Source: Streptomyces sp. ITFR-21 (GTDB taxonomy: Bacteria; Actinomycetota; Actinomycetes; Streptomycetales; Streptomycetaceae). From it: a stretch of 64,000 nucleotides of DNA. Of this stretch, positions 34,813 to 42,942 are shown one piece after another. The DNA lies in the NCBI RefSeq assembly GCF_031844685.1, contig NZ_CP134605.1:3430001-3494000 (forward strand), read 5' to 3'. Position 1 is the first letter of the stretch, and each line of letters starts with the position of its first letter. The translations under genes were made by a program, and so were the position numbers. Under the pieces are notes generated by a model. It did not search any database. It had not been told where the DNA came from and saw only the letters and a list, made by a program, of their open reading frames with translations.

Positions 34813-34907
34813 GTGTTCAGCTTCGCGGGTGACAAATATTGATCACAAGGTCCGAGTAGTCAAACAACTATTGCGTCCGAGTCAGTGATCGATGGCAGAC
34901 TGGTGCC
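34813..34907. promoter_or_regulatory. Divergent promoter region of the MFS and LysR genes
   Basis: 95 bp, noticeably AT-rich around 34835-34880. It contains TAGT-N6-ACTA (34857-34870), a short dyad of the T-N11-A kind LysR proteins use, and CAGACT (34896-34901) ending 6 nt before the LysR GTG, which suggests leaderless transcription of the regulator. Confidence 0.4.
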
Positions 34908-35978
34908 GTGCTGCTCCCCGACATGAATCTGCTGCCCGCCCTCGACGCGCTGTTGCGCGAGGGCAGCGTGACGGGCGCCGCCGCTGTGATGAACGTCTCG
35001 CCGTCGGCGATGAGCCGGACCCTCGCCAGGCTGCGCCGCGTCGTCGGCGACCCGCTGCTCGTACCGTCCGGGCGCGGCCTGGTCCTCACCGCGCGCGCCC
35101 GCGAACTGCGCCCGCAGGCCGAGGCCGCCCTCATCCAGGCACTGGCCGCGCTGCGACCCCCGCCGCCGGTCGACATCGCCGAGGTCAGCAGGGAGTTCGC
35201 ACTGCGGACGAACGACGGGGTCGCGGTCGTCCTCGGCTCCGCCCTGACCGCCCACGTGGCACGCGAGGCGCCCCGGATAAGGCTGCGCATCCTCCCGGAG
35301 GGCGAGGAGGACCCCGCCGACCTGCGCGACCGCGTCGACCTCGACCTCAGCGCGTTCCACGAGCTCCCGGCGGACGTGCACAGCGCGTTCCTCTACCAGG
35401 ACACCTCGGTGGCGGTGCTGCGGTCCGGTGGGCGCCCGTCGGCGGCGGGCGCCGGCGCGCATCCGCCGCAGAGGCCGCCGGCCGGACCGCGGCGGCCCGG
35501 GCCGGGGGAGACCGGACCGTTGGCGCCGCCCGAGCCGCCCGGCCCGGCGGATCCGCCCGAGCCGCTCGGCGTCGAGCGGTTCGCCGCGGTCCCGCACATC
35601 ACCGTGTCCCGGCGCGGCCGCATCCACGGCGTGGTGGACGACCGGCTGGCGGAACTCGGCCTGCGCCGCCACGTCCTGGCCACCGTGCCCACGTTCAGCG
35701 CCGCCTGCTTCCTGGCGCTGGAGTCGGATGCGCTCGCCATCGTGCCCGCCGTCTTCGCCGCCCGGATCGCCGGGGTGATGGGCCTGACGGTCCACCCGAT
35801 CCCGCTCCGCCTGCCGCCGGTGACCCTCGACATGGCCTGGCACGTACGCCATGACACGGATCCGGCCCACCGGTGGCTGCGGGAGGCGGTCCTGCGGATC
35901 ACCCGTGAGGTGCGCGGGGCCGGGCCGCCGCGGGACGGTCGCGGTGCGGGTGCGGGTGTGCCGGACGGGGCCGGGTAG
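34908..35978 (+). CDS. LysR-family transcriptional regulator with Pro-rich insertion
   Basis: 356 residues. The N-terminal winged helix (about 5-65) shows LPALDALLREGSVTGAAAVM and SPSAMSRTLARLRRVVGDPL. The substrate-binding domain (about 95-335) is interrupted near 172-220 by a ~45-residue Pro/Gly-rich stretch between VAVLRSGGRP and LGVERFAAVPHIT, where relatives have a short loop. The C-terminus is also Gly/Arg-rich. GTG at 34908. Likely controls the divergent MFS gene; the ligand is unknown. Confidence 0.87.
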   Translation: MLLPDMNLLPALDALLREGSVTGAAAVMNVSPSAMSRTLARLRRVVGDPLLVPSGRGLVLTARARELRPQAEAALIQALAALRPPPPVDIAEVSREFALRTNDGVAVVLGSALTAHVAREAPRIRLRILPEGEEDPADLRDRVDLDLSAFHELPADVHSAFLYQDTSVAVLRSGGRPSAAGAGAHPPQRPPAGPRRPGPGETGPLAPPEPPGPADPPEPLGVERFAAVPHITVSRRGRIHGVVDDRLAELGLRRHVLATVPTFSAACFLALESDALAIVPAVFAARIAGVMGLTVHPIPLRLPPVTLDMAWHVRHDTDPAHRWLREAVLRITREVRGAGPPRDGRGAGAGVPDGAG

Positions 35979-36112
35979 CGCCGGCCGGACGCGGGCGGAG
36001 GCGGGCAGAGCGCGCCGGACCCGGGGCCGGCCGGGTGGCCGGCGGGCCCGGCGGAGGGCGGGGGACGCGGCCGATCGGGCGGGTGGGTGCGGGACCCCGG
36101 TGGCCGGGCGGC

Positions 36113-36124
36113 TAACGTCGGGGC
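36113..36124 (+). promoter_or_regulatory. -10-like hexamer of a leaderless transcript
   Basis: TAACGT (36113-36118) ends 6 nt before the ATG at 36125; no ribosome binding site. Confidence 0.5.
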
Positions 36125-37090
36125 ATGCGTGCAATCACGATTGCCGAGCCGGGCGGCCCCGAGGCGCTGGTCCTGGCGGAAGTTCCCGACCCCGTACCCG
36201 GCGCGGGCGAAGTCCTGGTCGATGTCGTGGCCTCGGCCGTGAACCGGGCCGATCTGCTCCAGCGGCAGGGCTTCTACGCGCCCCCGCCCGGCGCGTCCCC
36301 GTACCCCGGTCTGGAGTGCTCGGGCCGGGTCGCCGCGCTCGGCGCGGGGGTGGACGGCTGGTCGGTCGGCGACGAGGTGTGCGCCCTGATCGCGGGCGGC
36401 GGCTACGCCGAGAAGGTCGTCGTGCCGTCCGGGCAGCTGCTGCCGCTGCCCAAGGGCGTCGACCCGGTCAGGGCCGCCGCGCTTCCCGAGGTCACCGCGA
36501 CCGTGTGGTCGAACGTCTTCATGGTCGCCCATCTGCGGCCCGGGGAGACGCTGCTGGTGCACGGCGGCTCCAGCGGCATCGGCACCATGGCCATCCAGCT
36601 GGGCAAGGCGGTCGGCGCGAAGGTCGTGGTGACGGCCGGCAGCGCCAAAAAGCTGGCGGCCTGCGCGGAGCTGGGCGCGGACGTGCTGGTCAACTACCGC
36701 GAGCAGGACTTCGTCGAGGAGCTGGGCGCGCACGGCGCGGACGTCATCCTGGACCTGGTCGGCGCCAAGTACCTGGCCCGCAACGTGGACGCGCTGGCGG
36801 TCAACGGCCGGCTGGTGGTGATCGGCATGCAGGGAGGGGCCAAGGCGGAGCTGAACCTCCGCGCCCTGATGTCCAAGCAGGGCGCTGTCGTCTCGACCAC
36901 GCTGCGGCCCCGGCCGCTGGACGAGAAGGCGGCGATCCTGGCGGCGGTGCGGGAGCACGTGTGGCCGCTGATCGAGGCGGGTGCGGTACGGCCGGTGGTC
37001 GACCGGGCCTTTCCGCTGGCGGACGCGGCCGGCGCGCACCGGCTGGTGGAGAGCAGCGAGCACGTGGGCAAGGTGCTGCTGACCGTCTGA
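36125..37090 (+). CDS. NADPH:quinone oxidoreductase, zeta-crystallin/PIG3 type
   Basis: 321-residue zinc-free medium-chain dehydrogenase. Markers: SAVNRADLLQRQGFY (PIG3-type active-site region), PGLECSGRVAALG, the Rossmann stretch LLVHGGSSGIGTMAIQLGKA and VILDLVGAKYL. It reduces quinones with NADPH; the physiological substrate is unknown. It starts at ATG 36125 directly after a -10 hexamer. An 8-bp tandem repeat begins at its last codons and runs past the stop. Stands alone between the LysR gene and a Pro-rich surface protein. Confidence 0.92.
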   Translation: MRAITIAEPGGPEALVLAEVPDPVPGAGEVLVDVVASAVNRADLLQRQGFYAPPPGASPYPGLECSGRVAALGAGVDGWSVGDEVCALIAGGGYAEKVVVPSGQLLPLPKGVDPVRAAALPEVTATVWSNVFMVAHLRPGETLLVHGGSSGIGTMAIQLGKAVGAKVVVTAGSAKKLAACAELGADVLVNYREQDFVEELGAHGADVILDLVGAKYLARNVDALAVNGRLVVIGMQGGAKAELNLRALMSKQGAVVSTTLRPRPLDEKAAILAAVREHVWPLIEAGAVRPVVDRAFPLADAAGAHRLVESSEHVGKVLLTV

Positions 37091-37128
37091 CCGTCTGACC
37101 GTCTGACCGTCTGACCGGGTGACCGGGT
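37081..37128. repeat. 8-bp tandem repeat spanning the end of the quinone oxidoreductase gene
   Basis: Four GACCGTCT units then two GACCGGGT units, starting in the final codons (the stop TGA lies within the array). Related CTGACCGTCTGAC pieces recur to about 37165. Confidence 0.85.
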
Positions 37129-37362
37129 GGTGGTCCGACCGTGCGGCTGTCTGACCGTCTGACGTGGGTCGGCCGCGTGACGGTCCGACCGTGCGGTCGG
37201 GCGACGCTGTGGTCTTCCCGACGGGGGTCCGCGACCGGCCCGATGCCCTCAGGCGGTGTTCGGGGGCGGTGCGCCAAGTGGTGGCCTCCGGGGGCCGGGA
37301 TGCCGGAAATGTCGCCGTGTGTGACGCTGAACCCACACAGGGTCCGGCGGAAGGCGATGGGT

Positions 37363-38208
37363 GTGCGTTCGGCGGCGGGGCGGTGGGTGGCGGTCCGGGC
37401 GGGGGCGCTGCTGATCGTCGCGGGCGCCGTGGCGGTGGCCGTCCCCGCCGAGGCCGCCGCCGCGCGGCCCGTGCCGCCGCCCGGTGCGTCGCAAGGGGCG
37501 GCGGATCCGGCGGCGGTGGCGCCCGGCGGGCCCACCCCTTCCCCCGCGCCCCCTTCCGCGCCCCTCCGCCCCGCGCCGGCTCCTGCCGCGGAACCCGCCC
37601 CGGCCCCCGCGCGGACAGGCCCCGGCACCCGTCCCCCACCGGCCGCCGCGCTCCCGCACGGGCCCGAGGCGGTGCACGGCGACGGCCACGACGGGGCCAC
37701 CGGGGGGCCGGGACCGGCCGCGTCCGGGCCACCGGCGCGGCAGCAGCACCCGGCCGCTCCCGCCCCCGCCCCCGCTCCCGCCCCCGCCCCCGCCGCGCCG
37801 CCCTCCGCGACGACGCGGCCCCCGCCGGCCGCCGCCACGCGCCCGCCGGGACTGCCGTCCCCGCCGCGTACCCGGCCCGGTGGCGGGCCGCTGCGTCCGC
37901 CGCCCGCGCCGGGTCCTGCCGCCGGGCCGTGGCGGCAGCGGCAGGAGTACGGCGGGGGCCAGGTGGTACGGCCGCGGCGCGGATACGGACCGGAGCGCGT
38001 GCCGTCGCTCGTGCCTCTGGAGGGCGGGTGGGAGCCGCCGGTCACGCCGGTGCCCACGGGCTCCGCGGAGCAGCGCGATCCCGGGCCGGCGCCGACCTCG
38101 GCGGACGAGCCGGCCCGGCGGGTGATGCGGGTGGTGCCGCTCGGCGCCGGGCTGCTGCTGGTCGGTCTCGGGCTGGGATTCCTGGGGCTCCGGCTCCGCC
38201 GGTCGTAG
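37363..38208 (+). CDS. Secreted Pro/Ala-rich protein with C-terminal membrane anchor (unknown)
   Basis: About 281 residues, not recognised. The N-terminus (VRSAAGRWVAVRAG then a hydrophobic ALLIVAGAVAVAV) looks like a signal peptide. The body is Pro/Ala/Gly-rich with a run of alternating Ala-Pro and several basic patches. The C-terminus has a hydrophobic helix (about 253-276) ending in Arg residues, an anchor without an LPXTG motif. I chose GTG at 37363, with GGAAGG 8 nt upstream; ATG at 37357 is also possible. Codon third positions agree with a real gene, but the composition makes opposing frames open as well. Perhaps a wall-spanning stalk; that is inference. Confidence 0.55.
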   Translation: MRSAAGRWVAVRAGALLIVAGAVAVAVPAEAAAARPVPPPGASQGAADPAAVAPGGPTPSPAPPSAPLRPAPAPAAEPAPAPARTGPGTRPPPAAALPHGPEAVHGDGHDGATGGPGPAASGPPARQQHPAAPAPAPAPAPAPAAPPSATTRPPPAAATRPPGLPSPPRTRPGGGPLRPPPAPGPAAGPWRQRQEYGGGQVVRPRRGYGPERVPSLVPLEGGWEPPVTPVPTGSAEQRDPGPAPTSADEPARRVMRVVPLGAGLLLVGLGLGFLGLRLRRS

Positions 38209-38227
38209 CGCCGGCCCCGGCGCCGCA

Positions 38228-38246
38228 GCCGCCCGGTCCGGGCGGC
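38228..38246. terminator. Hairpin terminator after the Pro-rich gene
   Basis: GCCGCCC-GGTCC-GGGCGGC, 19 nt after the stop at 38208. No T-run. Confidence 0.45.
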
Positions 38247-38268
38247 GGCCCGCGGTCCGCGGCGTCCG

Positions 38269-38286
38269 CGGGTCCGCGCGGACCCG
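38269..38286. repeat. 18-bp perfect palindrome
   Basis: CGGGTCCGCGCGGACCCG, upstream of bpa. Could be a second stem of the terminator or a protein site; nothing decides. Confidence 0.4.
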
Positions 38287-38351
38287 TCGACGGGTTCGTG
38301 CGGACCTGTATCCAATTGGGCCGCCCGGCTGAGCCGCGGTAGCGGGTGCGA

Positions 38352-38363
38352 GACAATGGACCC
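38352..38363 (+). promoter_or_regulatory. -10-like hexamer of a leaderless bpa transcript
   Basis: GACAAT (38352-38357) ends 6 nt before the ATG at 38364. Confidence 0.4.
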
Positions 38364-38936
38364 ATGGAGATGCCGATGAACGAACGGTCGCCGGAGAGCC
38401 CGCAGGGCCCGCACAATCAGCAGGTTTTGGTCGTCGGACCGGACGGTATGGCCCTCGGCGGGTCTGTCGACGCGGACGGCGAGGGGCGTGCGGGGCGCGA
38501 GATCCCGGTGACGGAGATGGTCGAGCAGCCGGCGAAGGTGATGCGGATCGGCAGCATGATCAAACAGCTCCTGGAGGAGGTGCGGGCGGCGCCTTTGGAC
38601 GAGGCGAGCAGGGTGCGGCTGAAGGAGATCCACGCCAGCTCGGTGAAGGAGCTGGAGGCCGGACTCGCGCCGGAGCTTGTGGAGGAGCTGGAGCGGCTGT
38701 CGTTGCCGTTCACCGACGACAGCGTGCCCAGCGAGGCCGAGCTGCGGATCGCCCAGGCGCAGCTGGTGGGGTGGCTCGAAGGACTCTTCCACGGTATCCA
38801 GACCGCGTTGTTCGCCCAGCAGATGGCCGCGCGTGCCCAGCTGGAGCAGATGCGCCGCGCACTGCCGCCCGGTGTGCTCCCGCACGAGGACGACCAGGAG
38901 GCCAACCAGGGCGCCCGGTCCGGCCCGTATCTGTAG
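38364..38936 (+). CDS. bpa: Bacterial proteasome activator Bpa (PafE)
   Basis: 190-residue DUF2587 protein. It forms a ring that opens the 20S proteasome independently of ATP and Pup. Family marks: QVLVVGPDGMALG, EMVEQPAKVMRIGSMIKQLL, helical SELRIAQAQLVGWLEGLFHG-like region (about 125-150) and a disordered C-terminus ending SGPYL. The last four residues GPYL correspond to the GQYL core-docking motif of M. tuberculosis Bpa, with Q changed to P. ATG 38364 is chosen because a -10 hexamer precedes it by 6 nt; ATG 38376, with GGAG upstream, is an alternative. No prcBA genes in the window. Confidence 0.93.
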   Translation: MEMPMNERSPESPQGPHNQQVLVVGPDGMALGGSVDADGEGRAGREIPVTEMVEQPAKVMRIGSMIKQLLEEVRAAPLDEASRVRLKEIHASSVKELEAGLAPELVEELERLSLPFTDDSVPSEAELRIAQAQLVGWLEGLFHGIQTALFAQQMAARAQLEQMRRALPPGVLPHEDDQEANQGARSGPYL

Positions 38937-39320
38937 GGGGGTACGTGATGGGCCGCCCTGTTCCCGCCGCCGTCATGACCTGCGGTGTCGCGCGCCCCTG
39001 ACGAAGAACCGTTTCCCGTGCGAGGCGTGCCGGCGCCCGAGGCGCCTGACCGAGACCGGTGGGCGGCACCCTTGAGCACCCTGGGGATGCCGCCGGCCGG
39101 CCTTCCAGCGGGCCGCACGCCGTCGGGCCCGGTGGCCGCGTCCTGGCGGCGCGGCGGCGCCGGGGACCGGCGGCGCGGTGGTCCGGCGTCCGGCGCGGAG
39201 CCCGCCGCGGGGCGGGGCCTGGCCTGTGGACGGAGACGATTCCGGTCCGGGAAAACGCGGTACGGTGGCGCGACAGAGGGCATGGCCGAACGACCCACGG
39301 ACGAACGACGGCGAGGACTG

Positions 39321-40910
39321 ATGGTCGACCGGAACGATACGACGGCCGGCAGCGGAGCGTCGCAGAACTCCGGCCAGTGGGGCGTGGGCTCCATGGTGGG
39401 CGAGGGGCGCTACCGGCTGAGCGGGAAGCTCGGCCGCGGCGGCATGGCCGAGGTGTTCGCCGCCGAGGACGTCCGGCTGGGGCGGACCGTCGCGGTGAAG
39501 CTGCTGCGCAGCGACCTGGCCGAGGACCCGGTGTCCAAGGCCCGCTTCACCCGCGAGGCACAGGCCGTGGCGGGTCTGAACCACCACGCGGTGGTCGCCG
39601 TCTACGATTCGGGTGAGGACCGCACCGCCACCGGCACCGTGCCGTACATCATCATGGAGCTGGTCGAGGGCCACACCATCAAGGACCTGCTGACCGGGCC
39701 GACCCTGCCGCCGGTCGACCAGGCGCTGCTGATCACCTCCGGGGTACTGGACGCCCTCGCCTACAGCCACCAGCACGGCATCGTGCACCGTGACATTAAA
39801 CCCGCCAATGTGATCATCACATCGACGGGTCAGGTCAAGGTGATGGACTTCGGCATCGCCAGGGCGCTGCACGGAGCCGCCAGCACCATGACGCAGACCG
39901 GCATGGTCATGGGCACCCCGCAGTACCTGTCCCCCGAGCAGGCGCTCGGCAAGACCGTCGACAACCGCAGCGACCTCTACGCCACCGGCTGCCTGCTCTA
40001 CGAGCTGCTCGCGCTGCGCCCGCCCTTCACCGGCGAGACCCCGCTGTCGGTGGTCTACCAGCACGTCCAGGACCTGCCCCGACCGCCTTCCCAGGTCAAT
40101 CACCGGGTACCGCCGGAGCTGGACGGCCTGGTGCTGCGGGCGCTTGCCAAGCAGCCCGAGGACCGCTTCCAGAGCGCCGAGGAGATGCGCGGCGTCGTCG
40201 GGTACGCCCTGCAGGCGCTCAACGACCAGGGTGGCTGGGCCGGCGGCCGGTGGAACACCGGTGCGATCGGCGCGGTCGCGCCCGGTCCCGGCACCGCGCC
40301 CACCGTCGTCGCCCAGGGCGGCCCGCAGACCGGCTTCGGCAACACCGCGGAGCTGGGCCTGCCGCTGCTGGCCGGGATCTCCGGCACCGGCGGCCCGGAC
40401 GACGTGCACGGCTACGGCGCGCCCCCGCCGCCCGGCGGCAACCGCTGGCTGAAGCCGACGCTGTTCGCGGTCGTCACGGTGCTGGTCATCGTCCTCGGTG
40501 TCTTCCTCGCCGCCACTCACGGCAACGGCGCGGGCGGCAAGCCCTCCGAGACCACCTCGCCCACGGTCAGCCAGGACACCGGGCAGCAGCCGACCCCCGA
40601 GCCCTCCGACGAGCCGACCGGCAGCGGCCAGATCAGCACCGGGCCGAGCCGGACCCCGACGGAGACCCCGACCGAGACCGCCACCACCAGTACGCCGACG
40701 AGTACCGCGCCCTCCACCGAGCCGCCGACGACACCGGCCAGTAGCGCGCCTTCCACCAAGCCGCCGACGACAGCGCCGCCGACCGCGCCCCCCACGGAAC
40801 CCCCGACCAGCCCCGACGACCCCCCGACGACCGACGGCGGCCTCGGCGGGAGTTCGGGCGGCGATTCCGGGGGTCCCGGGGGCGACAGCCACCCGCACCT
40901 CAGCAGGTGA
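39321..40910 (+). CDS. Transmembrane Ser/Thr protein kinase (PknB-like catalytic domain, no PASTA)
   Basis: 529 residues. The kinase domain (about 25-290) has LGRGGMAEVF (P-loop), VAVKLL (Lys), HRDIKPANVI (catalytic loop), DFG and MGTPQYLSPEQ. A juxtamembrane Gly/Pro/Ala linker follows, then one membrane helix (about 375-395). The exported tail of ~130 residues is almost only Thr, Pro, Ser and Glu, ending Gly/Ser-rich with HPHLSR. No PASTA repeats, so the external signal is unclear; the tail may act as a wall-spanning or glycosylated stalk. Start chosen at ATG 39321 (GAGGA upstream); ATG 39282 after a TACGGT -10 is possible. Its last 11 bp overlap the convergent phosphotransferase gene. Confidence 0.92.
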   Translation: MVDRNDTTAGSGASQNSGQWGVGSMVGEGRYRLSGKLGRGGMAEVFAAEDVRLGRTVAVKLLRSDLAEDPVSKARFTREAQAVAGLNHHAVVAVYDSGEDRTATGTVPYIIMELVEGHTIKDLLTGPTLPPVDQALLITSGVLDALAYSHQHGIVHRDIKPANVIITSTGQVKVMDFGIARALHGAASTMTQTGMVMGTPQYLSPEQALGKTVDNRSDLYATGCLLYELLALRPPFTGETPLSVVYQHVQDLPRPPSQVNHRVPPELDGLVLRALAKQPEDRFQSAEEMRGVVGYALQALNDQGGWAGGRWNTGAIGAVAPGPGTAPTVVAQGGPQTGFGNTAELGLPLLAGISGTGGPDDVHGYGAPPPPGGNRWLKPTLFAVVTVLVIVLGVFLAATHGNGAGGKPSETTSPTVSQDTGQQPTPEPSDEPTGSGQISTGPSRTPTETPTETATTSTPTSTAPSTEPPTTPASSAPSTKPPTTAPPTAPPTEPPTSPDDPPTTDGGLGGSSGGDSGGPGGDSHPHLSR

Positions 40911-41919
40911 AGGCGGCCAGCACCGCCTCGTACTCCTGGGTCCACCACACGGCGAGCGCCGAGGCGGCCGGGAACAGCGGGTCGGAGCGGCGGTCGCGCC
41001 GCTGGTAGCGCCAGTGCAGCATCCAGAAGTCGTTGAGCCGCTCCCACCACACCCGGTGCACGGCCGCGGCCACCTCCGCCGCGGCCACCCGCGCGCAGCG
41101 CCGGTACGCCCGCGCGTAGCCGCGGACCTTGCGCAGGTCCAGGCGGCCGGTCACCGGATGGACGAAGAAGATCGCGGCGGCCCGAACCGCCTCCTCCGCC
41201 CGCGGGAGGACGCCGAGCCGGTCCCAGTCGACGATCGCGGCCGGTTCGTCGCCGCGGTAGAGCAGGTTCAGCGGGTGGAAGTCGCCGTGCACCCAGCCGG
41301 TGACCGGTCCCTCGGCGGCGGGCGGGCGGCGGTGGGCGTACTGGCGCAGCAGCGCGCGGCGTTCCAGCAGCCGGTGCTCGGCGAGCGCGTCGAAGGCGTC
41401 GTACGGGCGGTGGCCGCGGACCAGCGCGAGCAGCTGGTCGATGTGGGCGTGGGTACGGTCGGGGTGGGCGCTGGCGTGTCGGCCGACACCCGACGGCGGC
41501 TGCACCCGGGCCAGGCCGGTGTGTACCCGGCCGAGCAGGGAGCCGAGCCGACGGGACTGGGCGGGGCTCAGATCAGTGCCCTCCCGGTGGCGGCCCTCGA
41601 TCCAGGGGAAGAGGGCGTAGCCGTTGCCGTGGGCCTCGGTGACGGTGGCGCCGCCGCCGTCCGGCAGCGGGGCGGCCACCGGCAGGCCGAGCTGGGCCAG
41701 CCGCCGGGTGGCGTAGTGCTGGCGGGCGATCACGCCGGGCGCCGCCGTGTCGGCGGCGATGTACTGCTTGAGGAAGAAGCGGCCCTCGGTGGTGGTCAGC
41801 CGCCAGCCCCGGTTGAGCAGGCCGCGGGGTACCGGTTCGCAGGCCAGGGGGGTTCCCGCGTCCTCGTAGCGGCGCAGCAGAACCGTCAGCGGCGGCGGCG
41901 CCGGTGCCGTGCCCGTCAC
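40900..41919 (-). CDS. APH/HomoserineKinase-like phosphotransferase
   Basis: 339-residue protein kinase-like small-molecule phosphotransferase. Motifs: GRFFLKQYI (ATP-site Lys), WVHGDFHPLNLLY (catalytic Brenner motif) and AIVDWDRLG (metal Asp). The substrate is unknown; relatives include aminoglycoside, choline and homoserine kinases and SrkA-type protein kinases, so resistance should not be assumed. GTG at 41919 is preceded by TACGCT 7 nt upstream, suggesting a leaderless message. The stop lies inside the 3' end of the convergent Ser/Thr kinase gene (11-bp overlap). Confidence 0.83.
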   Translation of the reverse strand: MTGTAPAPPPLTVLLRRYEDAGTPLACEPVPRGLLNRGWRLTTTEGRFFLKQYIAADTAAPGVIARQHYATRRLAQLGLPVAAPLPDGGGATVTEAHGNGYALFPWIEGRHREGTDLSPAQSRRLGSLLGRVHTGLARVQPPSGVGRHASAHPDRTHAHIDQLLALVRGHRPYDAFDALAEHRLLERRALLRQYAHRRPPAAEGPVTGWVHGDFHPLNLLYRGDEPAAIVDWDRLGVLPRAEEAVRAAAIFFVHPVTGRLDLRKVRGYARAYRRCARVAAAEVAAAVHRVWWERLNDFWMLHWRYQRRDRRSDPLFPAASALAVWWTQEYEAVLAAFTC

Positions 41920-41932
41920 TCGCCACAGCGTA
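41920..41932 (-). promoter_or_regulatory. -10-like hexamer of a leaderless phosphotransferase transcript
   Basis: Minus strand TACGCT (41932-41927) ends 7 nt before the GTG at 41919. Confidence 0.4.
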
Positions 41933-42246
41933 GATGACCGGACTGCCCCCCTCTGACGGAGTAGCGCCGCCCGGCGCACATCTGCTATGAGCGGGCGCTG
42001 CCCGCCGCTACCGGGGCCACCTCCTGCCGCCGTGCCCGCTGCCGCCCCCGCCCCCCGCCGCCGTCTGCCGGCGCCGCCCCCTCCGTGCCTGCGCACTCCC
42101 CGGATCCGCCGCACGCGTTGTCCCGCCGGACTTCCGCGCCCGCCGCGCCGCCGCACCCAGCCGCACGCCGTCGCCCTGCCGGACCTCCGCCCCCCTCCGC
42201 CCTCCTCCGCGCCGCAGCACCCCCAAACCTCCGCACCCCCGGACCC
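41933..42246. other. C-rich intergenic stretch
   Basis: About 310 bp strongly enriched in C and poor in A on the plus strand (especially 41995-42245), with CCG/CCCC runs. Several frames are open, but none shows family features or a ribosome binding site. No hairpin or operator stands out. It lies downstream of the response regulator and upstream of the phosphotransferase. Confidence 0.5.
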
Positions 42247-42942
42247 TCAAGGTCCGCCGTCGTCGGATCCGGCGGCTCCGCCGGTCGGCCGCGCCCGCGC
42301 CCCGTACGCCGCCGCGTGTGGGTGCCGGGTCATTCCGAGCTTCGCCAGCAGCGACGACACGTGCTTCCTGACCGTCTTCTCGGCCAGCCGCGTCCGCTGG
42401 CCGATCTGCCGGTCGGTGAGGCCGTCGCCGATCAGGTCCAGGATCCGCAGCTCCTGCTCGGTCAGGTCGCCCGGATCGTGGTCGGGATCGGAGGCGGTCC
42501 GGTTCCCGCCGCCGCGCAGCCGCGCCAGCACCGTCGCGCCGGCGCCCGGCTCCAGCAGCGACTCGCCCGCCGCGACCTCCTTCACCGCCCGGACGAGGTC
42601 ACCGCCGCTGATCACCTTCAGTACATAGCCCGACGCGCCCGCCATGACCGCGTCGAAGACCGCCTCGTCGTCCGTGAAGGAGGTCAGCATCAGGCACTTC
42701 ACCGCCGGGTCCCGGGAGCGGATCTCCCGGCAGACCTCCACCCCGGAGCCGTCCGGCAGCCGTACGTCGAGGAGCGCCACGTCGGGCCGGGCGTCCTGGA
42801 CGGCGGTCATCGCCTCGGCCGCGTCGGCCGCCTCACCGACGATCTCGACGCCGGGTTCGGCCAGCAGCAGCTCGCGGAACCCCCGCCGGACCACTTCATG
42901 GTCGTCCAGCAGGAATACCCGGATATTTCCTTCTTCGCGCAC
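42247..42942 (-). CDS. NarL/LuxR-family response regulator (orphan)
   Basis: 231 residues. The receiver domain (about 8-125) contains VFLLDDHEVVRRG (acidic pocket), the phospho-acceptor in PDVALLDVRLPDG, MLTSF and YVLK (Lys). The C-terminal LuxR helix-turn-helix (about 150-212) contains LTEQELRILDLIGDGLTDRQ and EKTVRKHVSSLLAKLGM. The sequence is close to the DevR/DosR type. No histidine kinase gene is adjacent, so its partner is unknown. GTG start at 42942 with GGGA just upstream. A Gly-rich, acidic tail of ~20 residues ends the protein. Confidence 0.9.
   Translation of the reverse strand: MREEGNIRVFLLDDHEVVRRGFRELLLAEPGVEIVGEAADAAEAMTAVQDARPDVALLDVRLPDGSGVEVCREIRSRDPAVKCLMLTSFTDDEAVFDAVMAGASGYVLKVISGGDLVRAVKEVAAGESLLEPGAGATVLARLRGGGNRTASDPDHDPGDLTEQELRILDLIGDGLTDRQIGQRTRLAEKTVRKHVSSLLAKLGMTRHPHAAAYGARARPTGGAAGSDDGGP

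Noticed and set aside
36801..38885. Long minus-strand frame across the Pro-rich gene and bpa
   Set aside because: Antisense to bpa and the quinone oxidoreductase; Arg/Pro-rich translation and codon bias opposite to real genes.
40900..41919. Aminoglycoside-resistance gene
   Set aside because: Only the general APH fold is visible; nothing identifies an aminoglycoside substrate and the context is not a resistance or biosynthetic cluster.
41987..42628. Plus-strand frame in the C-rich gap and over the response regulator
   Set aside because: The right half is antisense to a clear LuxR-type regulator and the left half is low-complexity Pro/Arg.
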